Shown here: positions 45,284 through 55,321 of the stretch, in pieces | Layout: every line of letters begins with the position of its first letter | How positions within the stretch are numbered: position 1 is the first letter of the stretch | NCBI GenBank assembly: GCA_945787575.1 | Contig: CALZKB010000003.1 | Location: forward strand, 37,930-101,929 | Source of the DNA: Thermoanaerobaculia bacterium | Lineage (GTDB): Bacteria > Acidobacteriota > Thermoanaerobaculia > Multivoradales > JAHEKO01 | DNA length: 64,000 nt | Direction: 5' to 3' | The notes under the pieces: generated by a model | The model's input: the letters and a program-made list of their open reading frames with translations, nothing else | What the model was told of the DNA's origin: nothing | Databases searched by the model: none | Made by a program: the position numbers and the translations under genes

Positions 45284-46579
45284 CTAGTTGGGCAGACCGA
45301 GGCGTTGCAGCCACGTCTCGTAGATCGCGCGCCGGGCCGGGTCGTTCTTGCAATCCTCCGGACTCTCGTGGGGTAGCCCTCGCGCCCGGAACGACAAGTT
45401 GATGAACACGCAAAACTGGTGCATTCCCGGTGGAACGTCACCGCTCGGCGGCGGCTCCCCGCCAACACGATTCGGTAGATCCTGTCCCGGCACGAACGTC
45501 CCCGCAATCTGCGCCGCCTGCGTTAACTTCTGCCAGTTGGGGTAGCTCCCCGGATGCGAGGATTCGTTGAAGACGCTTCGAATCCGACGCAGAGCGCGAC
45601 GGAACATGCTGAAGCCCTGCGTGTCCTGCCACGCCCATTCGCAACCTTCGACGCCGACGTGGTTTCTGTTTGCCTTCCCGGTTGGGTGGACACCCCAGCG
45701 ACAGGTCCCTAGCGGCGGGTTGCCGCTGTTTCGGCCGCTGAACGTGAAGTATGCCTCGGCGCCCTCCTCGATGGCGATCTGGACCCGCTGCGGCGCGTGG
45801 CTGTGATCGCTCGAAGGGTGTCGGTCTTCGTCGATCATCGCCTTGCCGTACTTGGTCTTGGCCGACCTCAGAAGCTCACGGCACGCCGAGTTGCCGGCGC
45901 CGTTGCAGTGGACCGAGGCGATCATGTTCCTCGACGTCGCGACATGGGCGGGGGCGTCCGTCTCGACCAGCACGCCGCCGCCGACTCTCTTCCAGCCGGC
46001 CGGAAACCGCGGCCTGATCCGGTCCCAAGCGGCTAGATAGACGCTCAGTCGCTGGCTCACAGGCGGGCAGTCATGCGGACAGTAGCCGTAGGTCTCGTTT
46101 CCCAGCTGCCAGCCGTAGACCTCGATGTTGGGATGAGTGGAGTCGAGCCACTCCATGAACTGACCCACGAAGCGATCGACCGTGTCCGGATCGAGGATCG
46201 GACCGCGGCCGTCGCCCTGGCTGTTGTGGTAGCCGGTCCCGTCGTGGGTGCCTTGCTGGTGCACGAGGAAGTTGAGCAGAAGGCGAAAGCCGGCGTCGTC
46301 GGCTGCCGCGATCGCCGTCCGGTAGGTCCAACCCTCCTGCAGCAGCACGTTGCCGCCGTTGGGGTCGAAATTGCCGGATTCCGTGATCTGGATGGGCGCC
46401 CGCCAAATGTCGGCCCGGCGAACCAGATTCCGGCGACGGTTGTCGCCCTCGGGACCCGTGGGGTCGCCGTCCGAGCCGATGGGCAGCGACCAGAGCGTGC
46501 CCAGGTCGATCAATCTCTGCGCGGCGGCGGGGGTAGCCAGCGCGCACAACAGGGCGAGTAACGCGAGTGGGACTTTCAT
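45284..46579 (-). CDS. Secreted glycosidase-like TIM-barrel protein
   Basis: This 431-residue protein has a signal peptide (LALLALLCALATPAAAQ). It has segments typical of clan GH-A barrels: GFRLLLNFLVHQQGTHDGTGYHN, then NIEVYGWQLGNETYGYCPHDCP, where the GNE would be the acid/base glutamate. Later AMIDEDRHPSSDHSHA and GAEAYFTFSGRNSGNPP could hold a second carboxylate. Many Cys suggest disulfides. I cannot give a GH family. The start at 46579 (MKVPLALL) is preferred because the upstream seven codons are not signal-like. It stands alone on its strand. Confidence 0.65.
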   Translation of the reverse strand: MKVPLALLALLCALATPAAAQRLIDLGTLWSLPIGSDGDPTGPEGDNRRRNLVRRADIWRAPIQITESGNFDPNGGNVLLQEGWTYRTAIAAADDAGFRLLLNFLVHQQGTHDGTGYHNSQGDGRGPILDPDTVDRFVGQFMEWLDSTHPNIEVYGWQLGNETYGYCPHDCPPVSQRLSVYLAAWDRIRPRFPAGWKRVGGGVLVETDAPAHVATSRNMIASVHCNGAGNSACRELLRSAKTKYGKAMIDEDRHPSSDHSHAPQRVQIAIEEGAEAYFTFSGRNSGNPPLGTCRWGVHPTGKANRNHVGVEGCEWAWQDTQGFSMFRRALRRIRSVFNESSHPGSYPNWQKLTQAAQIAGTFVPGQDLPNRVGGEPPPSGDVPPGMHQFCVFINLSFRARGLPHESPEDCKNDPARRAIYETWLQRLGLPN

Positions 46580-46773
46580 GGTCGACGACTCCTCGTTCAC
46601 TCCCGGCAGCGGCTGCGCCGGTCAGACAGTAGTTCGGGCAATTCATATCGGCGCAGAAGTCGTAGTGTGCCAGAAAGCCTGGCGTCGCATCCTGCACGTA
46701 GCACTCGCCCCCTTCTCTCCCGAGTGGGAGCCCTCTAGAGTGAGCACCATCTCGGCTGGGTCCGAGGCGCAGG

Positions 46774-47937
46774 ATGAGAAGACTCACTACCTTCACCCGT
46801 GCCTGGTACGCGCAAGAGGTCTTGCGCGAGCTGGTGCTGATCTACCCGGTCTACGCGATCATGATCGGGCGAGTGGGGATAAGCCCGTTCGAGCTCTCCG
46901 TGCTGTTCGCCGCCTGGTCGGCCACCGGGGTGGTGCTAGAGGTGCCCACCGGCACTTTGGCCGACCGCCTGCCCCGACGGTGGATCCTGGTGGTCGGCCA
47001 GCTGCTCAAGGCGAGCTGCTTCCTGCTCTGGTGGTTGGTGCCGTCCTTCGTCGGCTTCCTCGCGGGATTCATCGCGTGGGGCGCCGGCGGCAGCCTGCGC
47101 TCGGGGGCCGCCGAGGCGCTGCTCCACGACAAGCTCGGTGAGCTCGGGAGGCCCGAGCTCTTCGTGCGGGTCTACGGCCGGAGCGAGGCGGCGGGTGCGA
47201 CCGCCGTGATGCTCGCGATGGCGCTCGGTGGTTGGGCCGCCGAGACCGACTTCGGACTCCCCCTTGCCCTTTCCGTCGCGGCGCCGCTAGCGGCGGCCGC
47301 CGTCACTCTGCTCGCCATCAGCGAACCCCCTCGAGGCTCCGACGCGGCTCGCCACGAGCCCTATCTCGCAACCCTCGAAGCGGGCTTGCACGAGGTCCGC
47401 GACTCGGTGACCCTGCGCCGCCCGATCCTCTACCTCTGCACTGCCGCCCTCGCCTACGAGGTCGGCGAGGAGTACTTCGGCCCGCTGCTCGACGAGGTCG
47501 GCTTCCCGCTTGCGTTGGTGGGACTGATCACCGCCCTCACCCACCTCGCGCGTGCGGGCGGTTCGTTTCTCGCCGAGCGGTTGCGGACGAGACATCAAGG
47601 CGGGGTTTCCGCGCTTTACGCCCTCGCCGGCCTCTTGCTGGCCACGGCCGCGCTCAGCCGAGGATGGTTGGCGATGACCACCCTCACCCTCTTCGCCGCT
47701 CTCACCGCGGCTGCCAAGGTGCTGCTCCAGAGCCGCCTGCAACACGCCATCGAGGGACACGCACGGGCGACGATCACCTCGGTCGTGGGCCTCGGCCAGG
47801 AGTTGGTCGGTCTGCCGTTGTTTCTCGCTATCGGCGCGATCGCGACGCGGACGGGATGGGCGACCAGCTTCGTTCTCTTGGCTGCGAGTCTGACCGTCGG
47901 CAGCTTGGTGCTCGGCATCAACGGCAGGGAGCGGTGA
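46774..47937 (+). CDS. MFS transporter
   Basis: This 387-residue protein has about twelve membrane helices in two halves. The loop 2-3 MFS signature is present as EVPTGTLADRLPRRWIL (normally GxxxDRxGRR). The second half begins after the loop GSDAARHEPYLATLEAGL. Overall it resembles small-molecule or drug-type MFS exporters found in many bacteria; the substrate cannot be told. It is followed, after 90 bases, by the radical SAM gene on the same strand. Confidence 0.88.
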   Translation: MRRLTTFTRAWYAQEVLRELVLIYPVYAIMIGRVGISPFELSVLFAAWSATGVVLEVPTGTLADRLPRRWILVVGQLLKASCFLLWWLVPSFVGFLAGFIAWGAGGSLRSGAAEALLHDKLGELGRPELFVRVYGRSEAAGATAVMLAMALGGWAAETDFGLPLALSVAAPLAAAAVTLLAISEPPRGSDAARHEPYLATLEAGLHEVRDSVTLRRPILYLCTAALAYEVGEEYFGPLLDEVGFPLALVGLITALTHLARAGGSFLAERLRTRHQGGVSALYALAGLLLATAALSRGWLAMTTLTLFAALTAAAKVLLQSRLQHAIEGHARATITSVVGLGQELVGLPLFLAIGAIATRTGWATSFVLLAASLTVGSLVLGINGRER

Positions 47938-48027
47938 GGGTAGCGAGCGAGCCGACCTGCATCCCGCAGTCTTGGCACCGCGATAGGATCCCGATGCGAC
48001 CGGAGGTTACGCTCGGTCGGACAGGCA

Positions 48028-49134
48028 ATGGATGTCGAGATCGTCCGCGGACCGGACGTCGTCCCCACCCGCTACTGGCGCCAGCTGGAGGACGGCCGGG
48101 TACAGTGCGACCTCTGTCCGCGCTTCTGCAAGTTGAGCGAGGGGCAGCGAGGTCTCTGCTTCGTGCGCGGGCGGTCGGGCGGCCGGGTCGTATTGACCAC
48201 CTACGGCCGCTCGAGCGGCTTTTGCGTCGATCCGATCGAGAAGAAACCCCTCAACCACTTTCTGCCAGGCACCCCGACCCTCTCCTTCGGCACCGCCGGC
48301 TGCAACCTTTTCTGCCGGTTCTGTCAGAACTGGGACATCTCCAAATCGCGGCAGGTGGACACCTTGACCGAGGGTGCGGCTCCGGAATCGATCGCCAAGG
48401 CGGCGCAGCGGCTCGGCTGCCGTAGCGTCGCCTTCACCTACAACGACCCGGTAATCTTCCTCGAGTTTGCGGTCGACGTCGCCAAGGCGTGTCACCAGCT
48501 GGGGATCCTCACCGTGGCGGTGACCGCCGGCGAGATTTGCGCCGAGCCGCGGCGGCAGCTCTTCCGCCACGTCGACGCCGCCAACGTCGACCTCAAGGCC
48601 TTCAGCGAGCGCTTCTACCGCCGGCTCTGCGGCGGCGAGCTGGAGACGGTGCTCGACACGTTGGTCTATCTGGCGCGGGAGACCGACGTCTGGTTCGAGC
48701 TCACCACCCTGTTGATTCCGGCCGAGAACGACAGCGACGCCGAGATCGATGCGATGACCCGCTGGGTAGTCGCCGAGCTCGGAAGCGACGTGCCGATGCA
48801 CTTCACCGCTTTCCACCCCGATTTCAAGATGCTCGACCACCCGCCGACTCCGCCCGCGACGCTCGAGCGGGCGCGCGCGATCGCGCTGCGCAACGGGGTG
48901 CGCTACGCCTATACCGGCAACGTTCGCGATCCGGCGGGTGCCACCACCTGGTGCCCGACCTGCGGCGAACGGCTGATCGGGCGCGACGGCCATCGCATCA
49001 CCGGCTGGAGCCTGACTGCCGACGGCGGGTGTCCGGGCTGCGGGTCGAAGGTCCCCGGGCGCTTCGAAAAACTGCCGGGAGAGTGGGGTCACCGCCGCCG
49101 ACCGGTCAGGCTGGGCGATTTCGCTACGGCCTGA
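48028..49134 (+). CDS. amrS: AmmeMemoRadiSam system radical SAM enzyme (AmrS)
   Basis: This 368-residue protein has an N-terminal cluster QCDLCPRFCKLSEGQRGLC, the radical SAM motif GCNLFCRFCQNWDISKS, and a C-terminal zinc-ribbon-like CPTCGERL...CPGCGSK. FTYNDPVIFLEFAVDVAK is a hallmark of this family, which resembles pyruvate-formate lyase activators. The usual partners AmmeMemo (amrA, amrB) are not in the window, though they are often fused or unlinked. Its reaction is not established. Confidence 0.88.
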   Translation: MDVEIVRGPDVVPTRYWRQLEDGRVQCDLCPRFCKLSEGQRGLCFVRGRSGGRVVLTTYGRSSGFCVDPIEKKPLNHFLPGTPTLSFGTAGCNLFCRFCQNWDISKSRQVDTLTEGAAPESIAKAAQRLGCRSVAFTYNDPVIFLEFAVDVAKACHQLGILTVAVTAGEICAEPRRQLFRHVDAANVDLKAFSERFYRRLCGGELETVLDTLVYLARETDVWFELTTLLIPAENDSDAEIDAMTRWVVAELGSDVPMHFTAFHPDFKMLDHPPTPPATLERARAIALRNGVRYAYTGNVRDPAGATTWCPTCGERLIGRDGHRITGWSLTADGGCPGCGSKVPGRFEKLPGEWGHRRRPVRLGDFATA

Positions 49135-49272
49135 AGGTCGGATCGAAGGATTCCGGCCCGGCGATCGTCTAAGGAGTGCACAAAGAGGCGGTGCGAAAGC
49201 AGTGGAGGCAGACGCCGGGTCTGCCCAGTGAGTCGAGACAGCCCGCCACGACCAACCCCACGGAGGATGACA

Positions 49273-50112
49273 ATGAGAGTGTCCAAGATCCTGTTCACCG
49301 TGGCCATCGCGACAGCCGCGTTGGCCGCCGGCACCACCGTCGCAACCGCCACCGAGCCTTGCGGCGACTTCGGCGAGTGCAAGGTGCTGATCGAGATCAA
49401 CGCATCGGACGGGGACATCGGCTTCCATTTCCTGATGGATGGTGACGACCTGAACTCCGCTCGGCTTCGCGACCCGAACGGCGCCAAGGTCTTCGAGGAT
49501 CGAGCCAAGGGTCCGTTGGCCGAGCAGAAGCTCACGGAGACCTTTGCCGAGAGCGCCGAGCCGCTCTGCTGGCCCGATCCCGAGGCGGATGAGGACGACG
49601 AGATCGTCACCCTCGAGGAGTTCCTGGACCGGTGGACGGCAGGGAGCTATGTGTTCGAGGGGATGTCGGACGGGGGTGAAAAGTCGGGGGGTGTGACGGA
49701 GCTCACCTACGAGCTGCCCGCCGCGCCCGCGGACGTCGACTTCGACGGCAGCGTCATCTCGTGGAGTGCCGGCGACGACCTGGGCAACTGCGCGTCGTTC
49801 GCGGATCTCAGCGATCTGGTGGCCAAGGGCACGCTCCCCGAGCACCCGGTCGACGTCGCCGTCGCCGCGTGGGAGATCGTCCTCGAGCCCGACGTCGAAG
49901 ATGGCGACCCGACGGCGCAGCTCAAGTTCACCATCCGGGTGTCGGGCGGCATCGCGCCGAAGGAAGTGACGGTGCCGGCGGATTATCTGGCCTCGCTACC
50001 CGACGACACGCCGGCGAAGATCGAGGTCGGCGCGATCGGTGTGGACGACAACGCGACATTCACCGAGGAGGACGGCTTCTGCGTCAACGAGAACGAGGGG
50101 TGCGACGACTGA
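49273..50112 (+). CDS. Secreted acidic hypothetical protein
   Basis: This 279-residue protein starts MRVSKILFTVAIATAALAAGTTVATA, a clear signal peptide. The ATG at 49273 follows CGGAGGATGAC. The mature protein is very acidic (PDPEADEDDEIVTLEEFLDRW, VLEPDVEDGDPTAQLKFTIRVSG, FCVNENEGCDD) and may bind calcium. A repeated domain of beta type is likely, with KVLIEINASDGDIGFHFLMDGDDL in the first half. No family was recognised. Confidence 0.65.
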   Translation: MRVSKILFTVAIATAALAAGTTVATATEPCGDFGECKVLIEINASDGDIGFHFLMDGDDLNSARLRDPNGAKVFEDRAKGPLAEQKLTETFAESAEPLCWPDPEADEDDEIVTLEEFLDRWTAGSYVFEGMSDGGEKSGGVTELTYELPAAPADVDFDGSVISWSAGDDLGNCASFADLSDLVAKGTLPEHPVDVAVAAWEIVLEPDVEDGDPTAQLKFTIRVSGGIAPKEVTVPADYLASLPDDTPAKIEVGAIGVDDNATFTEEDGFCVNENEGCDD

Positions 50113-50125
50113 GCCCGCGCCGCGT

Positions 50126-52912
50126 TCAATCACGGGAGGCGCGGTCGGCCTCGAGCTCGGCCACTGCGGCGGTGATCTCCGGGGTATAGGGGTCGAGCTC
50201 GCGGGCGCGGCGCAGCAGGTTGAGCGCCCGGTCGGGGTCGGTCCCGCGGATCGAGCCGGCGTAGGCGTGAATCGTGTGGGCGGCGAAATGGCGCACGTAA
50301 CCCAGTTGCGGGCAAAGGTCGTAGGCTTGTCGTGACAGACGGGTCGCGGTCGCCAGGTCGCCGCGGCGATCGGCGACGAATCCCGCCCACACCAGCTCGG
50401 TGCACGGACGGCGCGCCGCCAGCGTGCGGAACAGGTCGCCCGGAGCGTCGGCGAGGAAATCGGGCGTTTCCGCAGGCGCGTTCTCGAGGATGCGGGCGAG
50501 GTTGTGGGCGGAGGTGGTGAGGAAGATCGACCGCGGAGCCGAGAACTCCAGAAAGGGACGCTCGACCGAATTGAGCGCTGCGCCCGTGAAATGCCGGCGG
50601 AGACTGCTCAGCTTGCCGATGTAGGCGCTGAAGACCTCCTCGGGGGTCCAGAAACCGAGCCGGCGCAGGATCTCGAGGTAGGCGTCGTCGCCGCTCCTGG
50701 TCCGGATCGACTCGAAGTCGGCACGGTAGTCACCGCCAGCTCCGCAGAGGATGAAGTCCTTGCCGGTCACCCATACCGTGGCGTTGTCCCAGACCTCGTC
50801 GAAGGTGCGCAGGATGCTGTCGATGTCGGGCTCGTCGAGCTGGTAGAGCGGTACCCACTGGCAGAAGACGCCGCCGCTTCCGAGCTTCGACTTCGCCACC
50901 TCATAGTTGTCGATCGAATAGAGGTCTCCCGCGCCACGGACGAACGGGTGGATCGGGTCGGAGGTGATGACGTCGTAGCGCTCGTCCACGAAGCGCAGGT
51001 AGTGAGTGGCGTCCTCGACGACCAGCCGCGTGATCGGATTGTGGACGACGTCCAGGTTCCATTCGCGGAAGTGCTCGGTCGCACCGACCACCTCCTCGGT
51101 GATCTCGATGATCTCGAGACTCTCGGTCGCCGGGTCGATCGAACCCGTACCCGAGGTCATGCCGGTGCCCAGGCCGATCACCAGGATCCGCCGCGGCTCC
51201 GGGTGGAGCAGCAGCGGCAGGACCCCGAGCAGGCGCTGCACCCGATAGTCGTAGTAGTTCGAGGTCGCCACCGACTTGCCGTTGATGGTGAGGGCGCGGA
51301 AGCCGCCCGGAGCCTCGAGCACGTCGACCGTCGCGCTGACTCCTTCGGCGTGGTAACGCAGGCTGGCCTGAGCCATGCGCTCGGCGAGCAGCACCCGGCC
51401 GTCCGGATCGTAGAAGGTGCGCGGCTGGAAGTAGACGCCGCTCGCCAGGATCCGCGGGTTCCACCCCGCCACCATGGGGAGGAGGACGGCGACGACGGCG
51501 ACGGCACCCCAGCGCAGACGGTCGCGTCGAATCTGCTCGCGGCCACGGCGCGAGCGCAGGACCAGGATCGTGACGACGGCGAGATGACCGAGGGCGGTCA
51601 CCGCCAGACCCTTCTCGACGCCGAAGAGCGGGATGACGACGAAGCCGGCGGCGAAGGCGCCGACGATCCCGCCGGCGGTGTTGATGCCGTAGAGGTCGCC
51701 GACCTCGCGGCCGAGGGTCTCGGGTCGTCGGAACGCAAGCTGGATCCCCAGCGGGAAGACCGCGCCCATGCCGAGAGTCAGGGGGAGGAGCAGCAGCGCG
51801 GAGAGCGCGCACTTGAGTGCCAGCGACGAGCCCCAGCCGATGCCGAGTGCCCAGAGCCCCCGCAAGAAGAGGTAGGGCAGTGCGTTGACGAGCAGCGGCG
51901 AGGCGAGAACCCAGAGCGCCATCGCGGCCTGGATGCGCAGCAGCACTCCGAGCGGGTTGCGCAAACTGCCGAGCCGGCGGGTCATCCACAGACTTCCGCC
52001 GGCGATGCCGGCGAGGAAGACGGCGAGCATCACCGACAGGGCATAGGTGGTCGTACCGATGATCAAGGCCAGGACGCGAGCCCAGAGCACCTCGTAGGCC
52101 AGGTTGAAGAGGCCGTTCACCAAAAAGAGCCCGAGAATCAAGCGATACGCTTCGGCGTACTGGAGACCACCCTCGCTGGCTCGCTCCGCCCGCGGCTCAC
52201 CACCTGTCGTCGTCACCCTGTCGGTCGAATTCTGTTCCTCCGCTGCAGGCGAGGTCGCCCGCGCGGTCAGGATCGCGACCAGGCCGACAGCGAAGTTGAT
52301 CGCCGCTAGCAGAATGTTGCTGCCGGCCAGGCCGAAGAGCGCCACCAGCACGAAGCCTGAGAGCACCGTCCCCACCATCGCTCCCGCGGTATTGATGCCG
52401 TAAAGCCAGCCCGCCCAGCGAATCGGCGCGTCGCTGCGGCTGCCGACGTATGCGGAGAGCAGCGGGAAGGTGGCGCCCATCAGGCTGGTCGGGATCAGCA
52501 GGAGGGCGAAGCTGAGCCCGAAACGGATGAGGCCGTAGACGGTGTGATGCTCCACCCAGCGGAAGAACAGCTCTCCCTGGATCGCGACGACGCCGTCGAG
52601 GAGCTGGGGAAAGAGCAGCGCCCAGCCTCCGATCAGGATCTCGATCACGCCATAGGCCATCAGCGGATCGATCCTGAGTCGGGGGCCGAGACGCCCCGCC
52701 GTGAATCCGCCGAGGGCCAGCCCGGCCATGAACGCGGAGAGAATCGCTGCCAGTGCCCAGGCGCTGGCTCCGAACACCGAGTGCAGCCAGCGGCCCCAGA
52801 TCACCTCGTAGCCGAGCCCGGCGACGCCTGAGAGAAAGAAGACGACCGCGAGGAGTGCGCGCGGGAACGTCGACCGGCTCACCGGTGAGGTCGCTCGCCT
52901 CGTCGGCGCCAA
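50126..52912 (-). CDS. Fused MFS-type membrane protein/spermidine synthase
   Basis: This 928-residue protein has an N-terminal membrane half of about twelve or more helices (residues 10-480) starting LLAVVFFLSGVAGLGYEVIWGRWLHSVFGAS. The C-terminal SpeE-like methyltransferase fold has RILVIGLGTGMTSG (about residue 580) and YDVITSDPIHPFV. These fused proteins occur in many bacteria. The soluble part resembles aminopropyl transferases but often lacks the full polyamine site, so activity is uncertain. Last 70 residues are TPR-like helices (ALNLLRRARELDPYTPEITAAVAELE). Confidence 0.88.
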   Translation of the reverse strand: MAPTRRATSPVSRSTFPRALLAVVFFLSGVAGLGYEVIWGRWLHSVFGASAWALAAILSAFMAGLALGGFTAGRLGPRLRIDPLMAYGVIEILIGGWALLFPQLLDGVVAIQGELFFRWVEHHTVYGLIRFGLSFALLLIPTSLMGATFPLLSAYVGSRSDAPIRWAGWLYGINTAGAMVGTVLSGFVLVALFGLAGSNILLAAINFAVGLVAILTARATSPAAEEQNSTDRVTTTGGEPRAERASEGGLQYAEAYRLILGLFLVNGLFNLAYEVLWARVLALIIGTTTYALSVMLAVFLAGIAGGSLWMTRRLGSLRNPLGVLLRIQAAMALWVLASPLLVNALPYLFLRGLWALGIGWGSSLALKCALSALLLLPLTLGMGAVFPLGIQLAFRRPETLGREVGDLYGINTAGGIVGAFAAGFVVIPLFGVEKGLAVTALGHLAVVTILVLRSRRGREQIRRDRLRWGAVAVVAVLLPMVAGWNPRILASGVYFQPRTFYDPDGRVLLAERMAQASLRYHAEGVSATVDVLEAPGGFRALTINGKSVATSNYYDYRVQRLLGVLPLLLHPEPRRILVIGLGTGMTSGTGSIDPATESLEIIEITEEVVGATEHFREWNLDVVHNPITRLVVEDATHYLRFVDERYDVITSDPIHPFVRGAGDLYSIDNYEVAKSKLGSGGVFCQWVPLYQLDEPDIDSILRTFDEVWDNATVWVTGKDFILCGAGGDYRADFESIRTRSGDDAYLEILRRLGFWTPEEVFSAYIGKLSSLRRHFTGAALNSVERPFLEFSAPRSIFLTTSAHNLARILENAPAETPDFLADAPGDLFRTLAARRPCTELVWAGFVADRRGDLATATRLSRQAYDLCPQLGYVRHFAAHTIHAYAGSIRGTDPDRALNLLRRARELDPYTPEITAAVAELEADRASRD

Positions 52913-52983
52913 CGATTCGCCGGAGCCGGCCGTAGACGCCGTCTGCGGGCGAGCCGACCTCTGGCGTTCGGACCCGGCACCGA

Positions 52984-54219
52984 CTAAGCCTTGCGGGTGG
53001 TGACGATCGCGTCCCAGACGCCCCCCGCCACGGTGCGCTTGGCGGCCCGGTCGAGCTCGATTACCGAGCCGTCGGGCGCCACGATCGAGACCTGGTTCTC
53101 TTCGGCGGCAAAGCCGATGTCGGGCATGCCGACGTCATTGGCGACCACCAGGTCGGCATGCTTACGCAACAGTTTGTCGTGCGCCGAAGCGATGACGTTC
53201 TCGGTCTCGGCGGCAAAGCCGACAACGAAGCGCTCGCCTTTGTCGCGCGCCAGCGTCTCCAGGATGTCGGGCGTGGGCTCGAGCTCGAGATGGGGGTCGA
53301 GCGTGGCCTTCTTCTGCTTGTGGTCGAAGCGCCGGGCGGGTCGGAAATCGGCTACCGCGGCGGCGGCGATGAACACGTCGGCGGTCGCGAACGCCCGCTG
53401 GCTCGCCGCCAGCATCTCCTCGGCGCTCGTTACCCGTACCAGCTCGACGCCGGCCGGAGCCGAGATCTCGGCCGGGCCGGAGACGAGGGTGACCCGCGCG
53501 CCGCGCGCCGCCGCCTCGGCGGCCAGCGCGTAGCCCATGCGCCCCGAAGATGGGTTGGAGAGAAACCGGACCGGATCGAGATGCTCGCGAGTCGGGCCGG
53601 CGGTGATCAGCACCCTGACGCCGTCGAGGTCGCCTGGTGCGCCGCCGCCGGCGCGGGCGATCGTCGAGTACGGCATGGCGGCGAGGGTCGCGGCGATGGT
53701 CTCGGGCTCCGACATCCTGCCGACGCCGGCGTAGCCCTCGGCGAGGAACCCCTCCTCAGGTCCGACGAATCGGTAACGCCACTCCTCGAGCCGTTCGACC
53801 GCAGCGGCTACCGCCGGGTGGCGCCACATCTCGTCGTTCATCGCCGGCGCGATCAGCGTCGGGGCGGTCACCGCCAGAAACACCGTCGTCACCGGGTCAT
53901 CGGCGATTCCGTGGGCTAGCTTGCCGAGGAGATTGGCGGTAGCCGGCGCGATGAGCGCCAGGTCGGCCTCGCGCGCCATGGCGATGTGCCGCACCTCGGC
54001 GCCCTCGCTGCGCGCGAAGAGATCGCTGACCACCGTCCGGCGAGAGACCACCTGCAGGGCGAGCGGCGCGACGAATTGTCGGGCGGCTGGTGTCATCACC
54101 ACCTGCACGTCGGCACCGCGCTCGACCAGCTGCCTGACGAGCTCCGGGGTCTTGTAGGCGGCGATGCCTCCCGTGACGCCGAGCAGAACACGTCTTCCCT
54201 CGAGGGCTCGCTCAGTCAT
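52984..54219 (-). CDS. coaBC: Bifunctional CoaBC (phosphopantothenate-cysteine ligase/decarboxylase)
   Basis: This 411-residue protein catalyses steps two and three of CoA synthesis from phosphopantothenate. The N-terminal CoaC flavoprotein domain (1-180) has VLLGVTGGIAAYK, ALIAPATANLLGK and the catalytic PAMNDEMW (normally PAMNxxMW). The C-terminal CoaB ligase (about 195-411) has VLITAGPTREHLDPVRFLSN and FIAAAAVADFRP with the KxKK-like KQKKAT after it. All hallmark motifs are intact, so it is an essential functional gene. Its start overlaps the TANGO2-like gene by eight bases. Confidence 0.96.
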   Translation of the reverse strand: MTERALEGRRVLLGVTGGIAAYKTPELVRQLVERGADVQVVMTPAARQFVAPLALQVVSRRTVVSDLFARSEGAEVRHIAMAREADLALIAPATANLLGKLAHGIADDPVTTVFLAVTAPTLIAPAMNDEMWRHPAVAAAVERLEEWRYRFVGPEEGFLAEGYAGVGRMSEPETIAATLAAMPYSTIARAGGGAPGDLDGVRVLITAGPTREHLDPVRFLSNPSSGRMGYALAAEAAARGARVTLVSGPAEISAPAGVELVRVTSAEEMLAASQRAFATADVFIAAAAVADFRPARRFDHKQKKATLDPHLELEPTPDILETLARDKGERFVVGFAAETENVIASAHDKLLRKHADLVVANDVGMPDIGFAAEENQVSIVAPDGSVIELDRAAKRTVAGGVWDAIVTTRKA

Positions 54220-55024
54220 GACTGCCTACCGGTGCGCTCAGGTCGGCGGTCCACAACCCGGTGCGCTCGGTCAGCGGGCTCGTGCACGGTGGGCCGTCGG
54301 CATGCCACAGGCGCGGCGCTTCGCCGGCGGTCGACGAGACGGTGGCGATCGTCGAGCAGCGGGTGCCGTAACCGTTGGCGTGGACGCACGGGGCGAGCGC
54401 CGCGGCCGGCTTCCACGGATAGTCGGGATCGGGCCGCTCTGCCGCCGTGCCGGGAATCTGATGGCTCGCCAGCACCTGGCGCAGCCGATCGCGGGCGTTG
54501 CTGAGCTCGAGCTCGTCGATCCCCGCGAGCTCACTCTTCACCAGGGCGACCTTGGGCGACGACGCCCCGAGAGACCGGTTCTCGAGCACGTGCACTCCGG
54601 CTTCGAGCTGCTCGACCACCGGGGCCTGGTCCGGCGACATCTCGACGTAGAACAGATCGCGGGCGTCGCCGGCGAGCACCCAGGCGCCGTGATAATCGAC
54701 CGGATCGAACCGGTCGAGGAAGCGCTCGACCGCCTCGCGAGCGCTCCAGTGCCGCGCCAGGAAGACCGGCCACTCGCCTCGCGAGCGCTTGCTCGGATCG
54801 CGCTGGGGTTGCGGGCGGTTGGTCAGCCCGGCGATGACGCCGTGTTCGTTCACGGCCAGCCAGGTGCCGCCGGCCGCCAGATCCCGGCCCCCCAGAACCC
54901 GCGGCCCGGCGTCCTGCAGCACCCCCATTGCCGCCGCCGGCCGCGACAGCATCTCGTCGCGGTTGGCCGCCACCACCAACGGTGCGGCGGGATGGGTTCG
55001 GTGGAGGGCAATCAGCAGACACAT
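54212..55024 (-). CDS. NRDE/TANGO2-like Ntn-hydrolase family protein
   Basis: This 270-residue protein begins MCLLIALHRTHPAAPLVVAANRDEMLSRPAA. The Cys at position 2 is the expected Ntn nucleophile and NRDE is the family signature. GTWLAVNEHGVIAGLTNRP also matches. The start at 55024 exposes Cys2, so the longer 55108 start is rejected. The eukaryotic relative TANGO2 is linked to heme or lipid handling; the bacterial function is unclear. It overlaps coaBC by eight bases, so they are co-translated. Confidence 0.88.
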   Translation of the reverse strand: MCLLIALHRTHPAAPLVVAANRDEMLSRPAAAMGVLQDAGPRVLGGRDLAAGGTWLAVNEHGVIAGLTNRPQPQRDPSKRSRGEWPVFLARHWSAREAVERFLDRFDPVDYHGAWVLAGDARDLFYVEMSPDQAPVVEQLEAGVHVLENRSLGASSPKVALVKSELAGIDELELSNARDRLRQVLASHQIPGTAAERPDPDYPWKPAAALAPCVHANGYGTRCSTIATVSSTAGEAPRLWHADGPPCTSPLTERTGLWTADLSAPVGSHD

Positions 55025-55081
55025 CGTCGGGCGCCGCTCCTCGGGGCGAATTCGAGAGCCTACCGCAAAAACGCCACCGCA

Positions 55082-55321
55082 CCGCTCCAGCGCTGCGGCT
55101 TCGCCCACCAGGCGAGGGTCGATGCGTCTTGCAGGCCCAACACCGTCGAGTATGCCTTGGATCGGACGATCGAGCTCCTGGCGCGGACGAGGCGCTACTC
55201 GGCGCTCTCGCGACGCGAGCGAATCGAGGTGATCGCCGAAGAGCTCATCGTCGAGTACAACTCCGGCTACTGGTCGACGCTGCCCGAAGACCTGCGCTGG
55301 TTCGATCGGGCGCGGCGGTGA
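55082..55321 (+). pseudogene. Start-less ORF, upstream part of a split small gene
   Basis: The frame reads VEYALDRTIELLARTRRYSALSRRERIEVIAEELIVEYNSGYWSTLPEDLRWFDRARR and stops TGA at 55321. The text is helical and coherent, so it looks truly coding, but no start with a ribosome site is found (a TTG before DRTIEL is the only choice). The next ORF starts at the overlapping GTG. This may be one gene with a frameshift, or two coupled genes with a lost upstream start. Confidence 0.45.

Noticed and set aside
50504-52309. 601-residue plus-strand ORF
   Set aside because: Antisense shadow of the MFS/spermidine-synthase fusion; Gln/Arg/Glu-rich text with no domain.
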